From Massilia sp. H-1 (GTDB lineage Bacteria; Pseudomonadota; Gammaproteobacteria; Burkholderiales; Burkholderiaceae_D), in the NCBI GenBank assembly GCA_024703915.1, contig CP087969.1, forward strand, positions 3,348,001-3,412,000: DNA of 64,000 bases, read 5' to 3'. Position 1 is the stretch's first letter; each line of letters opens with the position of its first letter. This document shows positions 1-10,211 of the stretch, one piece after another. The position numbers and the translations under genes are program-made. The notes under the pieces are model-generated. The model was not told where the DNA came from and searched no databases. It worked only from the letters and a program-made list of their open reading frames with translations.

Positions 1-524
1 GGCTGCTCCGACAGCCGCGTGCCCGCCAATGAACTGCTGGGCCTGGCGCCGGGCGAATTGTTCGTGCACCGCAATATCGCCAACGTGGTCGTGCATTCCG
101 ATCTGAACTGCCTGTCGGTGCTGCAGTTCGCGATCGATGTGCTCAAGGTCAAGCACGTGATCATCGTCGGCCATTACGGCTGCTCGGGTGTGCACGCGGC
201 GATGGTCAACAAGCGTGTCGGCCTGGCCGACAACTGGCTGCGCCATGTGCAGGACGTCGCCCAAAAACATGAAAAATATCTGGGCGACGCTGCCGCCGTC
301 GCGCCGACCGCCTGTGCGAACTGAACGTGGTGGAGCAGGTGGCCAACACGTCCCAGACCACGGTGGTGCAGGATGCGTGGGAGCGGGGCCAGGAACTGAC
401 GGTGCACGGCTGGGTGTACGGTCTGCACGACGGCTTGCTGCGCAATCTGGGCATCAGCGTGAGCAGCGCCGAGGAACTGGCGCCGCAGCTGGCAACCCGC
501 CTTGCGCAGTACCAGACCGACTAG
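1..524 (+). CDS. Beta-class carbonic anhydrase, 5'-truncated by the window edge
   Basis: Zinc enzyme that interconverts CO2 and bicarbonate. The window opens inside the gene at the first active-site motif CSDSRVP (zinc Cys plus the Asp-Arg dyad). The second zinc motif GHYGCSG follows at about residue 57. Roughly 40 N-terminal residues should lie outside the window. The frame breaks near position 300: the first part runs into a TGA after APTACAN, while the family-typical C-terminus ([13 protein letters not shown] to QYQTD) continues in another frame from about 305 to the TAG at 522-524. I read this as one gene with an indel. Family assignment is firm; the exact clade is not. Confidence 0.9.
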
Positions 525-545
525 AAGATCCAACGCTGCGTTGAT

Positions 546-623
546 GTGCTATGGGCCCCGCCTGCGCGAGGGCGATGTGTTGGCTTCAGCACGTCGCCCT
601 CGCGCAGGCGGGGCCCATAGCAC
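546..623. repeat. REPIN-like inverted repeat (two 30-bp arms)
   Basis: Perfect 30-bp inverted arms at 546-575 and 594-623 flank an 18-bp spacer, between the carbonic anhydrase and mazG-like genes. The arm core CCGCCTGCGCGAGGGCGA matches 17 of 18 bases of a hairpin at the far end of the window (63916-63943, read on the minus strand). This suggests a dispersed REP/REPIN family. No RAYT transposase is visible here. It could also act as a terminator for the upstream gene, although no T-tract follows. Confidence 0.8.
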
Positions 624-642
624 GTTTGATACGGGGAAAATT

Positions 643-1005
643 ATGAACGACAACGACCTGCACGAGATCCGCGACACCGTCCGCACCTTCGTCACGGAAC
701 GCGACTGGGATCAGTTCCACACGCCGAAGAATCTGTCATCGGCCCTGTCGGTGGAAGCGGCCGAACTGCTCGAGCACTTCCAGTGGCTAAAGACCGGCAG
801 CTTCGACGAACTGGGCGCCGCCAAGCTGACCGAAGTGCGGCATGAAATGGCCGACGTGCTGGTCTACCTGGTGCGCCTGGCCGACAAGCTCGACGTCGAT
901 CTGGGCGCGGCGGTCCAGGAAAAAATGGTCCTCAACCGCGCCAAGTACCCGGCCGACAAAGTGCGCGGCGACGCCCGCAAATACCACGAGTATCCGGACG
1001 CCTAA
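643..1005 (+). CDS. MazG-like nucleotide pyrophosphohydrolase
   Basis: 120-residue all-alpha NTP-PPase of the MazG/RS21-C6 (dCTPase-like) superfamily. It probably hydrolyses a non-canonical or excess (d)NTP to its monophosphate. The metal-binding pattern is visible: [11 protein letters not shown] (ExxE at about 38-42) and the second acidic motif [14 protein letters not shown] (ExxD at about 69-72). The frame is intact from an ATG at 643 to TAA at 1003-1005. The stop overlaps the stop of the convergent chemoreceptor gene. A longer upstream reading is possible but would run into the inverted repeat, so the ATG at 643 is preferred. Confidence 0.88.
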   Translation: MNDNDLHEIRDTVRTFVTERDWDQFHTPKNLSSALSVEAAELLEHFQWLKTGSFDELGAAKLTEVRHEMADVLVYLVRLADKLDVDLGAAVQEKMVLNRAKYPADKVRGDARKYHEYPDA

Positions 1006-2651
1006 TAGGTTTCCCACTCCTCCTCGCGGGCGGGCTGGCAAGCGCCTTGCGCGGCTTGCTGGCGGGCGCCACGAACGGTCTGACGTTCGTGGCGCCCGCC
1101 TCCAGCTTGAACACGCTGACGATTTGCGCCAGATGAGCGGCCTGCTCCTGCAGGGCGCTGGCGGCCGCCGCCGCTTCCTCGACCAGCGCCGCATTCTGCT
1201 GCGTGACGTTATCCATCTCGATCACCGCCTGGTTGATCTGGCCGATCCCGACTTCCTGCTCGCGCCCGGCCGCGCTGATCTCGACCATGATGTCGCTGAC
1301 CCGCTTCACGCTGTTCACCACTTCCGCCATGGTGCTGCTTGGCGTCGCCCACCAGCTCGCTGCCCAGGGCCACCTGGGCCACCGAATCGTCGATCAGGGT
1401 CTTGATTTCCTTGGCCGCGCTGGCCGAGCGCTGCGCCAGATTGCGCACCTCGGAGGCCACCACGGCAAAGCCGCGCCCCTGTTCATGCGCGCGCGCGCCG
1501 CCTCGACCGCCGCGTTCAGGGCGAGGATATTGGTCTGGAAGGCGATGCCGTCGATGACGCCGATGATGTCGACAATCTTGCGGACGATGCGTGGATCGAG
1601 CCCATGGTCTCGACCACGCGCGCCACCACTTCGCCGCCGCGCGGGCCACGTCCGATGCGTTCGCGGCCAGCGTATCGGCCTGGCGCGCATTGTCCGAATT
1701 CTGGCGGACGGTGGCGGTCAGCTCTTCCATCGATGATGCGGTTTCTTCCAGCGAGCTGGCCTGCTGTTCGGTACGCGAGGACAGGTCCAGGTTGCCCGAT
1801 GCGATCTGGCTCGAGGCGGTGGCGATGGTGTCAGTGTGCCAGCCCGCACCCGGCCGACGATTTGCTGCAGGCTGCCGTTCATGGTGCCCAGCGCCGTGAT
1901 CAGCTGCCCCGTTTCATCGGTGCTGGACGATTCTGATCCGGCTGCTCAAGTCGCCCGCGGCGACGGTCTGGGCGATGCGCACCGCTTCCTGCATCGGGAC
2001 CGTGATCGAGCGCGTGGCCAGCCAGGCGATCAGGGCGCCCGCCAGCATCGATATCGCCCCCGATCGCCAGCAACAGCAGGCGCGCATTGCCATACGCGGT
2101 CCTGGCATCGGCCGCCGCGCGCTCGGTATTGATTTCCTGATGACGCACCATGTCGGCCAGCGCGGCCTGCCAGGCGCCGGCCGCCGGGGCCACCTCGCCC
2201 GTCATCACTTTGCTCGCTTCGGCGTTCTGGCTAAGCCGTGGCCAGCTTGCGCGCCTTGTCCATCAGCGGCCGCGTCACGGCGGCGGTGCGGTCGATGTTG
2301 GCGAGGATGCTTTTTCCTTCCGCGTCCTTGATCGTCTTGTGCAGGATTTCCGAGGCCGCGCCGTAGTCGGCGCGTGCCAGTTTGACCTTGTTTTCATGCT
2401 CGGCGAGCGCGCATGCAAGCATCGGTCAGCATGACCATGGTGCTCGATGCGATCGAGACCCGCATCTGGGCCTTGCTCATGTCGTTGGCAGCGTCCATGT
2501 CGACATTGAATTCGTCGGTGATCCGGTCGACCGAATCGTGCATCAATCCCATGTTGCGCAAACCGAGGCCGATGCTGGCCGCGAGCAGGACGAGAACGAT
2601 GGCGAAACCGAGGCCGAGACGGGCACCGATCCGCAAATTGGCGATCTTCAT
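1002..2651 (-). CDS. Methyl-accepting chemotaxis protein (first of two)
   Basis: Inner-membrane chemoreceptor. The N-terminus [16 protein letters not shown] leads into TM1 (about residues 10-30). A periplasmic four-helix-bundle type domain follows, then TM2, a HAMP segment, and a cytoplasmic signalling domain with the classic hairpin-tip words [26 protein letters not shown] and [11 protein letters not shown], each partly split between frames. The family ends here in an EWETY-like pentapeptide, a possible CheR tether, with the stop at 1002-1004. At least six indels break the frame. It is a paralogue of the receptor directly upstream (2842-4520); the two form a probable leftward unit with cheW. 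The ligand cannot be predicted. Confidence 0.88.
1061..1100. repeat. Perfect 17-bp inverted repeat inside the chemoreceptor tail
   Basis: The arms 1061-1077 (GGCGGGCGCCACGAACG) and 1084-1100 are exact reverse complements around a 6-base loop (GTCTGA). They lie in the sequence for the poorly conserved linker between the signalling domain and the C-terminal pentapeptide of the first chemoreceptor. There is no T-tract, so it is not a canonical terminator. It may be an inserted palindromic element tolerated in a disordered linker. Confidence 0.75.
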
Positions 2652-2841
2652 GTTTGCTTTCCTTGCAGTAAGTAAAGCCAGCGCGCAGTATTCGCCGCCG
2701 GGAAACAATGATGTGATGCGGAATGTTGCAGATGGTGCTGATGGTGCAGACGGGTACTCAGGGCAATTGTAGCTGCAATTGCTGGGCTTGCTGCCGAAAT
2801 CAAAGGGGCGCTGTTGCGTGACCGCCGCAGCGCCCGCAGGC

Positions 2842-4520
2842 TTAGAACGCTTCCCAGTCCTGTGCGCCGTTGGCGATGCGGCGCGGCGCCGGTGACGCAC
2901 GCCGTGGCGGCGCCGCCATCGCCTTGCGCGCGCGGCGTCCGCAGCGCGAGCACCTTGCCGCCTTCGGCGCCGTTGGGCAGCTTGAACACGCCGACCACCT
3001 GTTCCAGTTCGCTGGCCTGCTGCTGCAGCGATTCGGCCGCGGCGGCCGCTTCTTCCACCAGCGCCGCGTTCTGCTGCGTCACCGTGTCCATTTCATTGAC
3101 GGCCTGATTGATCTGGCCGATGCCGATTTCCTGTTCGCGTCCGGCCGCGCTGATTTCGGCCATGATGTCGCTCACCCGCTTGACGCTGGCCACCACATCG
3201 TCCATCGTCGCTTGTCGGCGTCGTGCACCAGCGTGCTGCCCAGATCGACCTGCTCGACAGAGTCGTTGATCAGCGCCTTGATTTCCTTGGCCGCGCTGGC
3301 CGAACGCTGCGCCAGATTGCGCACTTCCGCGGCGACCACGGCGAACCCGCGTCCCTGTTCCCCGGCGCGCCGCTTCCACGGCCGCATTCAGGGCGAGGAT
3401 GTTGGTCTGGAAGGCGATGCCGTCGATGACGCCGATGATGTCGACGATCTTGCGCGAGGACGCGTGGATCGAACCCATCGTGTCGACCACCCTGGCCACC
3501 ACTTGTCCGCCGCGCACCGCCACCTGGGATGCGGTGGCCGCCAGCGTATCGGCCTGGCGGGCGTTGTCGGCATTCTGGCGCACCGTGGTGGCCAGTTCTT
3601 CCATCGACGAAGCGGTTTCTTCGAGCGAGCTCGCTTGCTGCTCCGTGCGCGCCGACAGGTCCAGATTGCCGCTGGCAATTTCGGTGGAGGCGCAGGCGAT
3701 GGTCTCGGTGCTAGAAGCGCGTACCTTGCCGACGATGTTCAGCAAGCTGCCGTTCATCCGGCCCAGCGCGGCCAGCAGCTGCCCGGTCTCGTCTTTCGAG
3801 CTGGCGACGATATGGCTGGTGAGGTCGCCGGCGGCCACCGTTTCGGCCAGCGCCAGCGCCTCGGCCAGCGGGCGCGTGATCGAGCGCGTGCAGCGCCAGG
3901 CGATCAGCGCGCCAGCCAGTGCTGCCAGTACGCCAATGCCGAGCAGGAGCGTGCTGGCGCTGTCATACGCTTCTTCGGCGCGCACTTTGGCTTTCCGGTT
4001 GCTCTCGGTCTGGTGTTCGATCATCTCGGCCAGCGCCGCCTGCCATACCTCGGACGCGGGATTGACTTCGTCGAGCAGCACGCGCGTCGCTTCTTCCTGA
4101 TCGTTGGCCAGGCCCAGCCGATGGGGCCTTGTCGGTCAGCGGACGCGTCGCCGCTGCGGCAGCGTCGACCTTGGCCAGCGTGGCCTTGCCCTTGTCGGAC
4201 CTGACCATGCTGTGCAAGATCTTGGCGGCGGCATCGTAGTCGGCGCGCGCGGCGGCGATCTTGCCTTCATGCACGGCCATGGCGGCGTGATCGGTCAGCA
4301 GGACCACGTTGGAGGTGGCAATCGTGACGCGCATCTGCGCCACGCTCATGTCTTCGGCAGCGTCGAGCTTGACGTTGCCCTGTTCGGTGACTTCCAGCAG
4401 CGCCGTGTTCACGACGTCGAGCTTGTGCAAGCCCAGGCCCACCAGCAGGGCCAGCAGCGTCAGGACGACACCAAAACCGAGGCCGAGGCGGACGCCAATT
4501 TTCAGGTTGGTCAGTTTCAT
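2842..4520 (-). CDS. Methyl-accepting chemotaxis protein (second of two)
   Basis: Chemoreceptor with start [19 protein letters not shown]1 at about 10-30, a periplasmic helical sensor domain, TM2 ([17 protein letters not shown]), and HAMP ([19 protein letters not shown]). The full signalling domain includes [17 protein letters not shown] and [19 protein letters not shown]. The C-terminus reads as AQDWEAF followed by TAA at 2842-2844, a CheR-tether type pentapeptide. The start is at the ATG whose complement is 4518-4520. Frame breaks occur near 4120, 3370, 3215 and 2880. It is closely similar to the downstream receptor, which suggests tandem duplication with divergence of the sensor region. 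cheW lies immediately upstream in the same orientation. Confidence 0.9.
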
Positions 4521-4552
4521 TTTTTATCTCTCGAAAGGGGAGTGGGGCTGTC

Positions 4553-5035
4553 TCAGGCGGCGAGCTGTTCGGTGCTGGCATCGCTGCCCAGCAAGCGCTC
4601 GATGTCGACCAGGATCAGCATGCGGCTGTCCAGCGTGCCGATGCCGATCAGGTGCCGGGCCGACAGCGTGCCGCCGAGTGCCGGTGCTTAAGGCCGGATC
4701 TGTTCGGCTGTCAGCGTGGTGACGTCCGAGACGCTGTCGACCACCATGCCGACCGTACGGCCGTCGAGATTGACGACGATGACGACAGTGAAATGGTCGT
4801 AGTTCGCCGTCGCGCAGCCGAGCTTGATGCGCAAGTCGATCACCGGCACGATGACGCCGCGCAAATTGAGCACGCCCTTGAAATCGGCCGGTGCATTGGC
4901 GATCTTGGTGACCGGATCGACGCCGCGCAATTCCTGCACGCGCTGGATATCGATACCGTATTCTTCACCGCCGAGCGTGAATGCGAGAAATTCCCTGGGC
5001 ATGCCAGGTACTTCCTGCTGTGTAGATGCTGACAT
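4553..5035 (-). CDS. cheW: Chemotaxis coupling protein CheW
   Basis: Adaptor that links chemoreceptors to the CheA kinase. The visible CheW-domain words are [34 protein letters not shown] and [11 protein letters not shown]. The start is the ATG (complement of 5033-5035), preceded by a strong AGGGGG ribosome site; [13 protein letters not shown] follows. An in-frame TAA (complement of 4688-4690) interrupts the protein after TAEQIRP. The same frame then continues normally ([17 protein letters not shown] to STEQLAA) to TGA at 4553-4555. Replacing the lesion with GCCGGC removes exactly three bases plus the stop. The total is about 160 residues, normal for CheW. Confidence 0.92.
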
Positions 5036-5358
5036 GGCAGCCCCCTCTTCATTGTTTTGTTTTTGTGACAAATGAGCCGTCCACAACGACGCGCCAGCAG
5101 GCGGGGGTTGGATGCGTTTGAGAACGGGAATGTGTTCGGTCAGTGCGGGCCGACGGACATCGGAAGCGCGGGGAATGGGCGCTTCAGGTGGGGAGCGGGC
5201 AGTTCAGGCCGTCTGTGATGGTCTGATACTCTGTTGCCCGTTTCCAGTGACTAATTGTAGCGCAGTGCGTGCCGCGCACAAGCTATTCACGCTACATTGT
5301 TGCTGCTCGGCATCAAATGTTAATTATCGTAATTAGTATCTTGCACTTTGCGGTGATC
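5036..5358. other. Intergenic stretch upstream of cheW
   Basis: 323 bases between the cheW start and the gabD stop. This should hold the promoter of the leftward chemotaxis unit, but no clear -35/-10 pair could be picked. The only structure seen is a short AT-rich palindrome TAATTA-TCG-TAATTA at 5321-5335, which might be an operator. No credible gene is present. Confidence 0.5.
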
Positions 5359-6816
5359 TTAAATCCCGCCCATGCACACGTATTTGACCACCAGGTAATC
5401 CTCGATCCCGTAGCGCGATCCTTCGCGCCCCAGGCCCGATTGCTTGACCCCGCCGAACGGCGCAACTTCGCTGGAAATGAGGCCCGTGTTCACGCCGACC
5501 ATGCCGCTTTCAAGCGCATCGGCCACGCGCCACACGCGCCCGATATCGCGCGCATAGAAATACGCGGCCAGGCCGAACTCGGTATTGTTGGCCATCGCGA
5601 TGACGTCGTCCTCGGTCTTGAAGCGGAACAGCGGCGCCAGCGGGCCGAAGGTTTCTTCGGTCGCCACCTGCATCGTGGCATCGACATCGGCGATGATGGT
5701 CGGCTGGAAGAAGCTGTGGCCGAGCGCATGGCGTTGGCCGCCCGCCAGCAGGCGCCCGCCTTTGGCCAGCGCGTCGGCAATGTGTTCCTCGACCTTGAGC
5801 ACGGCCTTCTCTTCGATCAGCGGGCCTTGCGTGACGCCCGCTTCCTGCCCGTTGCCCACCTTGAGCTTGCCCACGGCCGCCACCAGCTTGCTGGCGAAGG
5901 CCTCTGTACACGCCATCCTGCACATAGATGCGGTTGGCGCACACGCAGGTCTGCCCGGCATTGCGGTACTTGGAGGCGATCGCGCCTTCCACCGCGGCGT
6001 CCAGGTCGGCATCGTCGAACACGATGAAGGGGGCATTGCCGCCCAGTTCCAGCGACAGTTTCTTGATCGTCGGCGCGCATTGCTGCATCAGGATGCGGCC
6101 CACCTGGGTCGAGCCGGTGAAGGTCAGCTTGCGCACGACGGGGTTGGACGTCATTTCGCCGCCAATGGCCTTCGAGTCGCCGGTCAGCACGCTGAACACG
6201 CCTTTGGGCACGCCCGCGCGCTCGGCCAGCACGGCCAGCGCCAGCGCCGAGAACGGCGTCAGCTCGGCTAACTTTGACCACCATCGGACAGCGGCACCGC
6301 CAGTGCCGGGCCGACCTTGCGGGTGATCATTGCGGCAGGAAAATTCCATGGCGTGATCGCGGCGCACACGCCGATCGGTTCCTTGGTCACCACCATGCGC
6401 CGGTCGGGCCAGGGCGATTGCAGGGTGTCGCCTTCGATGCGCTTGCCTTCTTCCGCGAACCATTCGATGAACGAGGCGGCGTAGATGATTTCGCCCTTCG
6501 ATTCGGCCAGCGGCTTGCCTTGTTCCGCCGTCATGATCAGGGCCAGGTCGTCGGCATGCTCGAGCATCAGGTCGTTCCACTTGCGCAGGATGAGGCTGCG
6601 CTCCTTGGCCGTCTTTTTGCGCCAGGCGGGCCAGGCGGCGCTGGCCGCGGCGATCGCGCGCCGGGTTTCGGCCGCGCCCATGTGCGGCACCGTGCCCAGC
6701 GTCTCGCCGGTGGCGGGATTGGTCACCTTGATGGTGCTGGCATCGTCGGCCGCGCGCCATTCACCGTCGATGAAGCACTGCTCGCGCAGCAGGGAAGGGT
6801 CTTTCAGCTTGAGCAT
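5359..6816 (-). CDS. gabD: NAD(P)-dependent succinate-semialdehyde dehydrogenase
   Basis: Oxidises succinate semialdehyde to succinate in GABA/putrescine breakdown. It opens [20 protein letters not shown] and carries [31 protein letters not shown], the Glu motif [18 protein letters not shown], and [19 protein letters not shown] with the catalytic Cys. It ends with [16 protein letters not shown]. About 485 residues, the usual length. The product links functionally to the putrescine genes at 10-17 kb, although nrdDG lie between. Frame shifts occur near 6270 and 5905. GabD is preferred over a generic ALDH because of the KYVCMGG end. Confidence 0.9.
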
Positions 6817-7009
6817 GGCGCACCTTGAGGAAATGGCGAAACGATCATGGTAGCGCAAAGCGGGGCGGCGGGTGGGGACGCAGGACGATCGCGCACGCGC
6901 GCAAACGGGCCTCGTTCTCGCATCCACCAGCCGATCCCGGCGGGCGCCTTACAGCCAGGCTTATCCTGGATCAAGGATTTTTCGAATGCAGGCAAGATCA
7001 CATTGCTCG

Positions 7010-7054
7010 CACTATATTTAGTGATTAATCTACTCGCCAGCACTACATATAGTG
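7010..7054 (+). promoter_or_regulatory. Tandem NrdR boxes upstream of nrdD
   Basis: Two near-palindromes, CACTATATTTAGTG (7010-7023) and CACTACATATAGTG (7041-7054), match the NrdR-box consensus ACACTATATATAGTGT. They are 31 bp apart, about three helical turns, which is the arrangement reported for NrdR. They lie directly upstream of the anaerobic ribonucleotide reductase start at 7071, so NrdR repression of nrdDG is a strong inference. nrdR itself is not in the window. Confidence 0.88.
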
Positions 7055-7070
7055 ACAACATGAGGCCAAA

Positions 7071-9309
7071 ATGACAGAAAACGCGATTTTTCCACTCACG
7101 CGCATACGCAAGCGGACGGCAGCGTCATGCCTTTTGACGCCAGCAAGATCGCATCAGCTGCAACAACGCCGCAAGCCAGGCCAGCGGCGAGTATGACGCG
7201 AGCGTGGCAGCACAGCTGTGCCTGCTTGTGATCGAACGCCAGGCCGGTAGCGCCGGGAACGACACTGCCACGATCGAACAAATCCAGGACGCGGTGGAAG
7301 CGGTCCTGTACGAAGCGGGTTACCGCGCCACCTTGCGCGCCTACATTGTCTACCGCGAGCAGCACCATGCCCTGCGGCGCGACCACCGCAGCCTGGTGGA
7401 CGTCGAGTCGTCGATCAACGAGTACCTCGAGCGGCTGGACTGGCGCGTCAACGCCAACGCCAACCAGGGCTATTCGCTCGGCGGCCTGATCCTGAACGTC
7501 TCGGGAAAGGTCATTGCCAACTACTGGCTCAGCCACGTCTACCCGCCCGCCGTAGGTCAGGCGCACCGCGATGCCGACTTGCATATCCACGACCTGGACA
7601 TGCTGTCCGGTTACTGTGCTTAAGCTGGTCGCTGCGCACGCTGCTGCACGAGGGCCTGAACGGCGTGCCAGGCAAGGTCGAATCGGGCCCGCCGAAACAC
7701 ATGTCGAGCGCCGTCGGGCAGATCGTCAATTTCCTCGGCACCCTTCAGAACGAATGGGCTTAGGCGCACAGGCATTCAGCTCCTTCGATACCTATATGGC
7801 GCCCTACGTGCGCAACGACGGGCTCGACTACGCTTAGAGCGTCAAGCAGTCCATCCAGGAGCTGATCTACAACCTCAACGTGCCGTCGCGCTGGGGCACG
7901 CAGACGCCATTTACCAACCTGACATTTGACTGGGTCTGTCCGGAAGACCTGCGCGACCAGGTTCCGCTGATCGTTTGCGTGGAGATGCCGTTCACGTATG
8001 GCAGCCTTCAGCCAGAGATGGACATGATTAACCGCGCCTACATCGAAGTCATGATGAGCGGCGACGCCAAAGGCCGCGTGTTCACGTTCCCGATTCCGAC
8101 CTACAACATCACCGCCGATTTTGTCTGGGACAGCCCGAATGCCGACCTGCTGTTCGACATGACGGCGCGCTACGGCCTGCCTTACTTCCAGAACTTCATC
8201 AACTCCGAACTCAAACCGAACATGATCCGTTCGATGTGCTGCCGCCTGCAGCTCGACCTGCGCGAACTGCTCAAGCGCGGCAATGGCCTGTTCGGATCGG
8301 CCGAGCAGACCGGGTCGCTGGGAGTGGTCACCATCAACTGTGCCCGCCTCGGTTACCTGTACGCACACGACGAAGCGGCCCTGCTGGCGCGCCTGGACCA
8401 GCTGCTCGCGCTTGGCATGGAAAGCCTGGAAATAAAGCGCAAAGTGATCCAGCGCCACATGGACCAGGGCTTGTTCCCGTATACCAAACGCTATCTGGGC
8501 ACGCTGCGCAATCACTTCTCGACCCTGGGCGTGAACGGCATCAACGAGATGATCCGCAATTTCAGCGCCGACGAACACGACATCACCACCGCCTGGGGCC
8601 ATGAATTCGCGCTGCGCCTGCTCGACCATGTGCGCGCGCATGCTCGAGTTCCAGGAGCGCACGGGAAACATGTACAACCTGGAGGCCACAGCCTACTGAG
8701 GGCACGACTTACCGTTTCGCCAAGGAAGACCGCAAGCGCTTTCCGGCTATCTTGCAGGCTGGCACACGCGATTTGCCCTACTACACCAACTCGTCGCAGC
8801 TGCCCGTCGGCTTCACGGACGATCCCTTCGAGGCGCTGGAACGCCAGGATCCGCTGCAGCGCAAGTACACGGGCGGCACGGTCCTGCACCTGTACATGAC
8901 CGAGCCGCTCTCCAGCGGCAATGCGTGCCGCGAACTGGTGCGCCGCGCCCTGAGCCGCTTCCGCCTGCCCTACATCACCATCACGCCCACCTTCTCGATC
9001 TGTCCCAAGCATGGCTACCTGGGCGGAAAACACGAATTCTGCCCTCGGTGCGACGCCGAGCTGATCGAGCGCAAGCGGCGCTGCCGCGACTTCCACCCCA
9101 GCCAAGGAGCATGCATGAATCAACTTCACCATTCCGTCGAACTTGTCCCGCAGGTGTTCACGCTCACCGATGACGAGCGCCAGCCGTGCGAAATCTGGAC
9201 CCGCGTGATGGGCTACCATCGGCCCGTGTCGTCGTTTAACACGGGCAAGAAGGGCGAGTTCCACGAACGCCTGCACTTCAGCGAGCGCGCCGCTGCGGCG
9301 GCAGGCTGA
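7071..9309 (+). CDS. nrdD: Anaerobic (class III) ribonucleoside-triphosphate reductase
   Basis: Glycyl-radical enzyme that makes dNTPs without oxygen. It starts [12 protein letters not shown] (ATP-cone region). It then shows [49 protein letters not shown], and a C-terminal zinc site [17 protein letters not shown]. The radical-bearing segment [13 protein letters not shown] and the end [17 protein letters not shown] follow. Lesions with stops occur at 7618-7625, 7758-7765 and 7832-7840, with further shifts near 7120, 8650-8700 and 9110. The first three are repaired by GCCGGC (giving CAGWSL, WAGAQ and DYAGVKQ). About 745 residues after repair. nrdG follows 4 bases downstream, and NrdR boxes precede. 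Confidence 0.93.
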
Positions 9310-9313
9310 GACC

Positions 9314-10017
9314 ATGCCGCGTTCCCTCCGGGTGGGCGGCGTCACGCCGTTCACCGCCACCGATTATCCGGGCCTGCTGTCGGCCGTGGTGTTTGTACAG
9401 GGCTGCCCTTGGCGCTGCGGCTATTGCCACAATCCCCATCTGCAGCAGCGCGATGCTTAAGCACCCAGGACTGGGAATCGGTGATGGCGCTGCTGCGGCG
9501 CCGGGTCGGACTGATCGACGCCGTCGTGTTCAGTGGCGGCGAGCCGACCATCGACCCCTGCCTGGCGCAGGCAATCGCCGATGTACGCTGCTGGGCTTCA
9601 AGGCCGGTTTGCACACCATGCCTAAGCATCTATCCCGAACACCTGGGCAAGGTGCTGCCGCTGCTGGACTGGGTCGGCTTCGATATCAAGGCGCCAGCCG
9701 GGCACTATGCGCGTGACCGGCGTGGCCGGAAGCGGGAAGGCGGCCTTTGCCTGCGCCAGGCTGGTGATCGACAGCGGCGTCGCCCACGAATGCCGCACGA
9801 CCTTGCATTCGGCGCTGCTGACGGATGCGCAGTTGCTCGAACTGGCCGCCACCCTGTCCGGCATGGGGGTGCGCAATTATGCCCTGCAGCTGTTTCGGCC
9901 AACCGGTTGCGGCGACAGCCAAGCCTGTCCCTGGCACGCAGCAGCGCGCCTGCCACCGCCACGCTCGATGCGATTGGCGCGCTGTTCCCGGCCTTCACGC
10001 TGCGCCGTTCGGATTAG
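9314..10017 (+). CDS. nrdG: Anaerobic ribonucleotide reductase activating enzyme (radical SAM)
   Basis: Radical-SAM activase that installs the glycyl radical on NrdD. The cluster motif [11 protein letters not shown] (CxxxCxxC) is at about residue 32, followed by [14 protein letters not shown], the SAM-binding GGEP. The late part [10 protein letters not shown] and [13 protein letters not shown] keeps family features. The frame breaks at the TTAA lesion 9455-9462 (repairs to RDAGTQDW), near 9585, and at 9620-9627 (repairs to HTAGIYPEHL). It ends at TAG 10015-10017. It is co-transcribed with nrdD (4-base gap). About 230 residues, normal for the larger NrdG type. Confidence 0.9.
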
Positions 10018-10132
10018 CGCTGGGTATTCGCCACAGCCTTGCGGTGCGGCACGCTTGCATTACCCATGTAAAACGCATGAAAACCTGTCGTGTTGGCATT
10101 TTTTCCGCCTTCCGGGTAAGCTGGAAGCCTGT

Positions 10133-10146
10133 CTGATCTAGATCAA
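10133..10146 (+). promoter_or_regulatory. FNR/ANR-like palindrome
   Basis: The sequence CTGATCTAGATCAA differs by one base from the FNR consensus TTGATNNNNATCAA. It lies between nrdG and puuD, about 66 bases before the puuD start. It could control puuD anaerobically or be a chance palindrome. No matching promoter elements were identified, so this is tentative. Confidence 0.35.
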
Positions 10147-10211
10147 CAGGGTCTCGCCATCGCATGGAAATGTCATTATGATGAGGCGAGTGCCCAAGGA
10201 AAGCAGGCATC

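Noticed and set aside
2870..4204. Long plus-strand open frame opposite the second chemoreceptor
   Set aside because: His/Gln/Arg-rich composition typical of an antisense shadow in GC-rich DNA; the minus strand carries a clear chemoreceptor.
5321..5335. TAATTA-TCG-TAATTA as a defined operator
   Set aside because: Short AT palindrome with no matching regulator or promoter context; left only as a remark in the intergenic entry.
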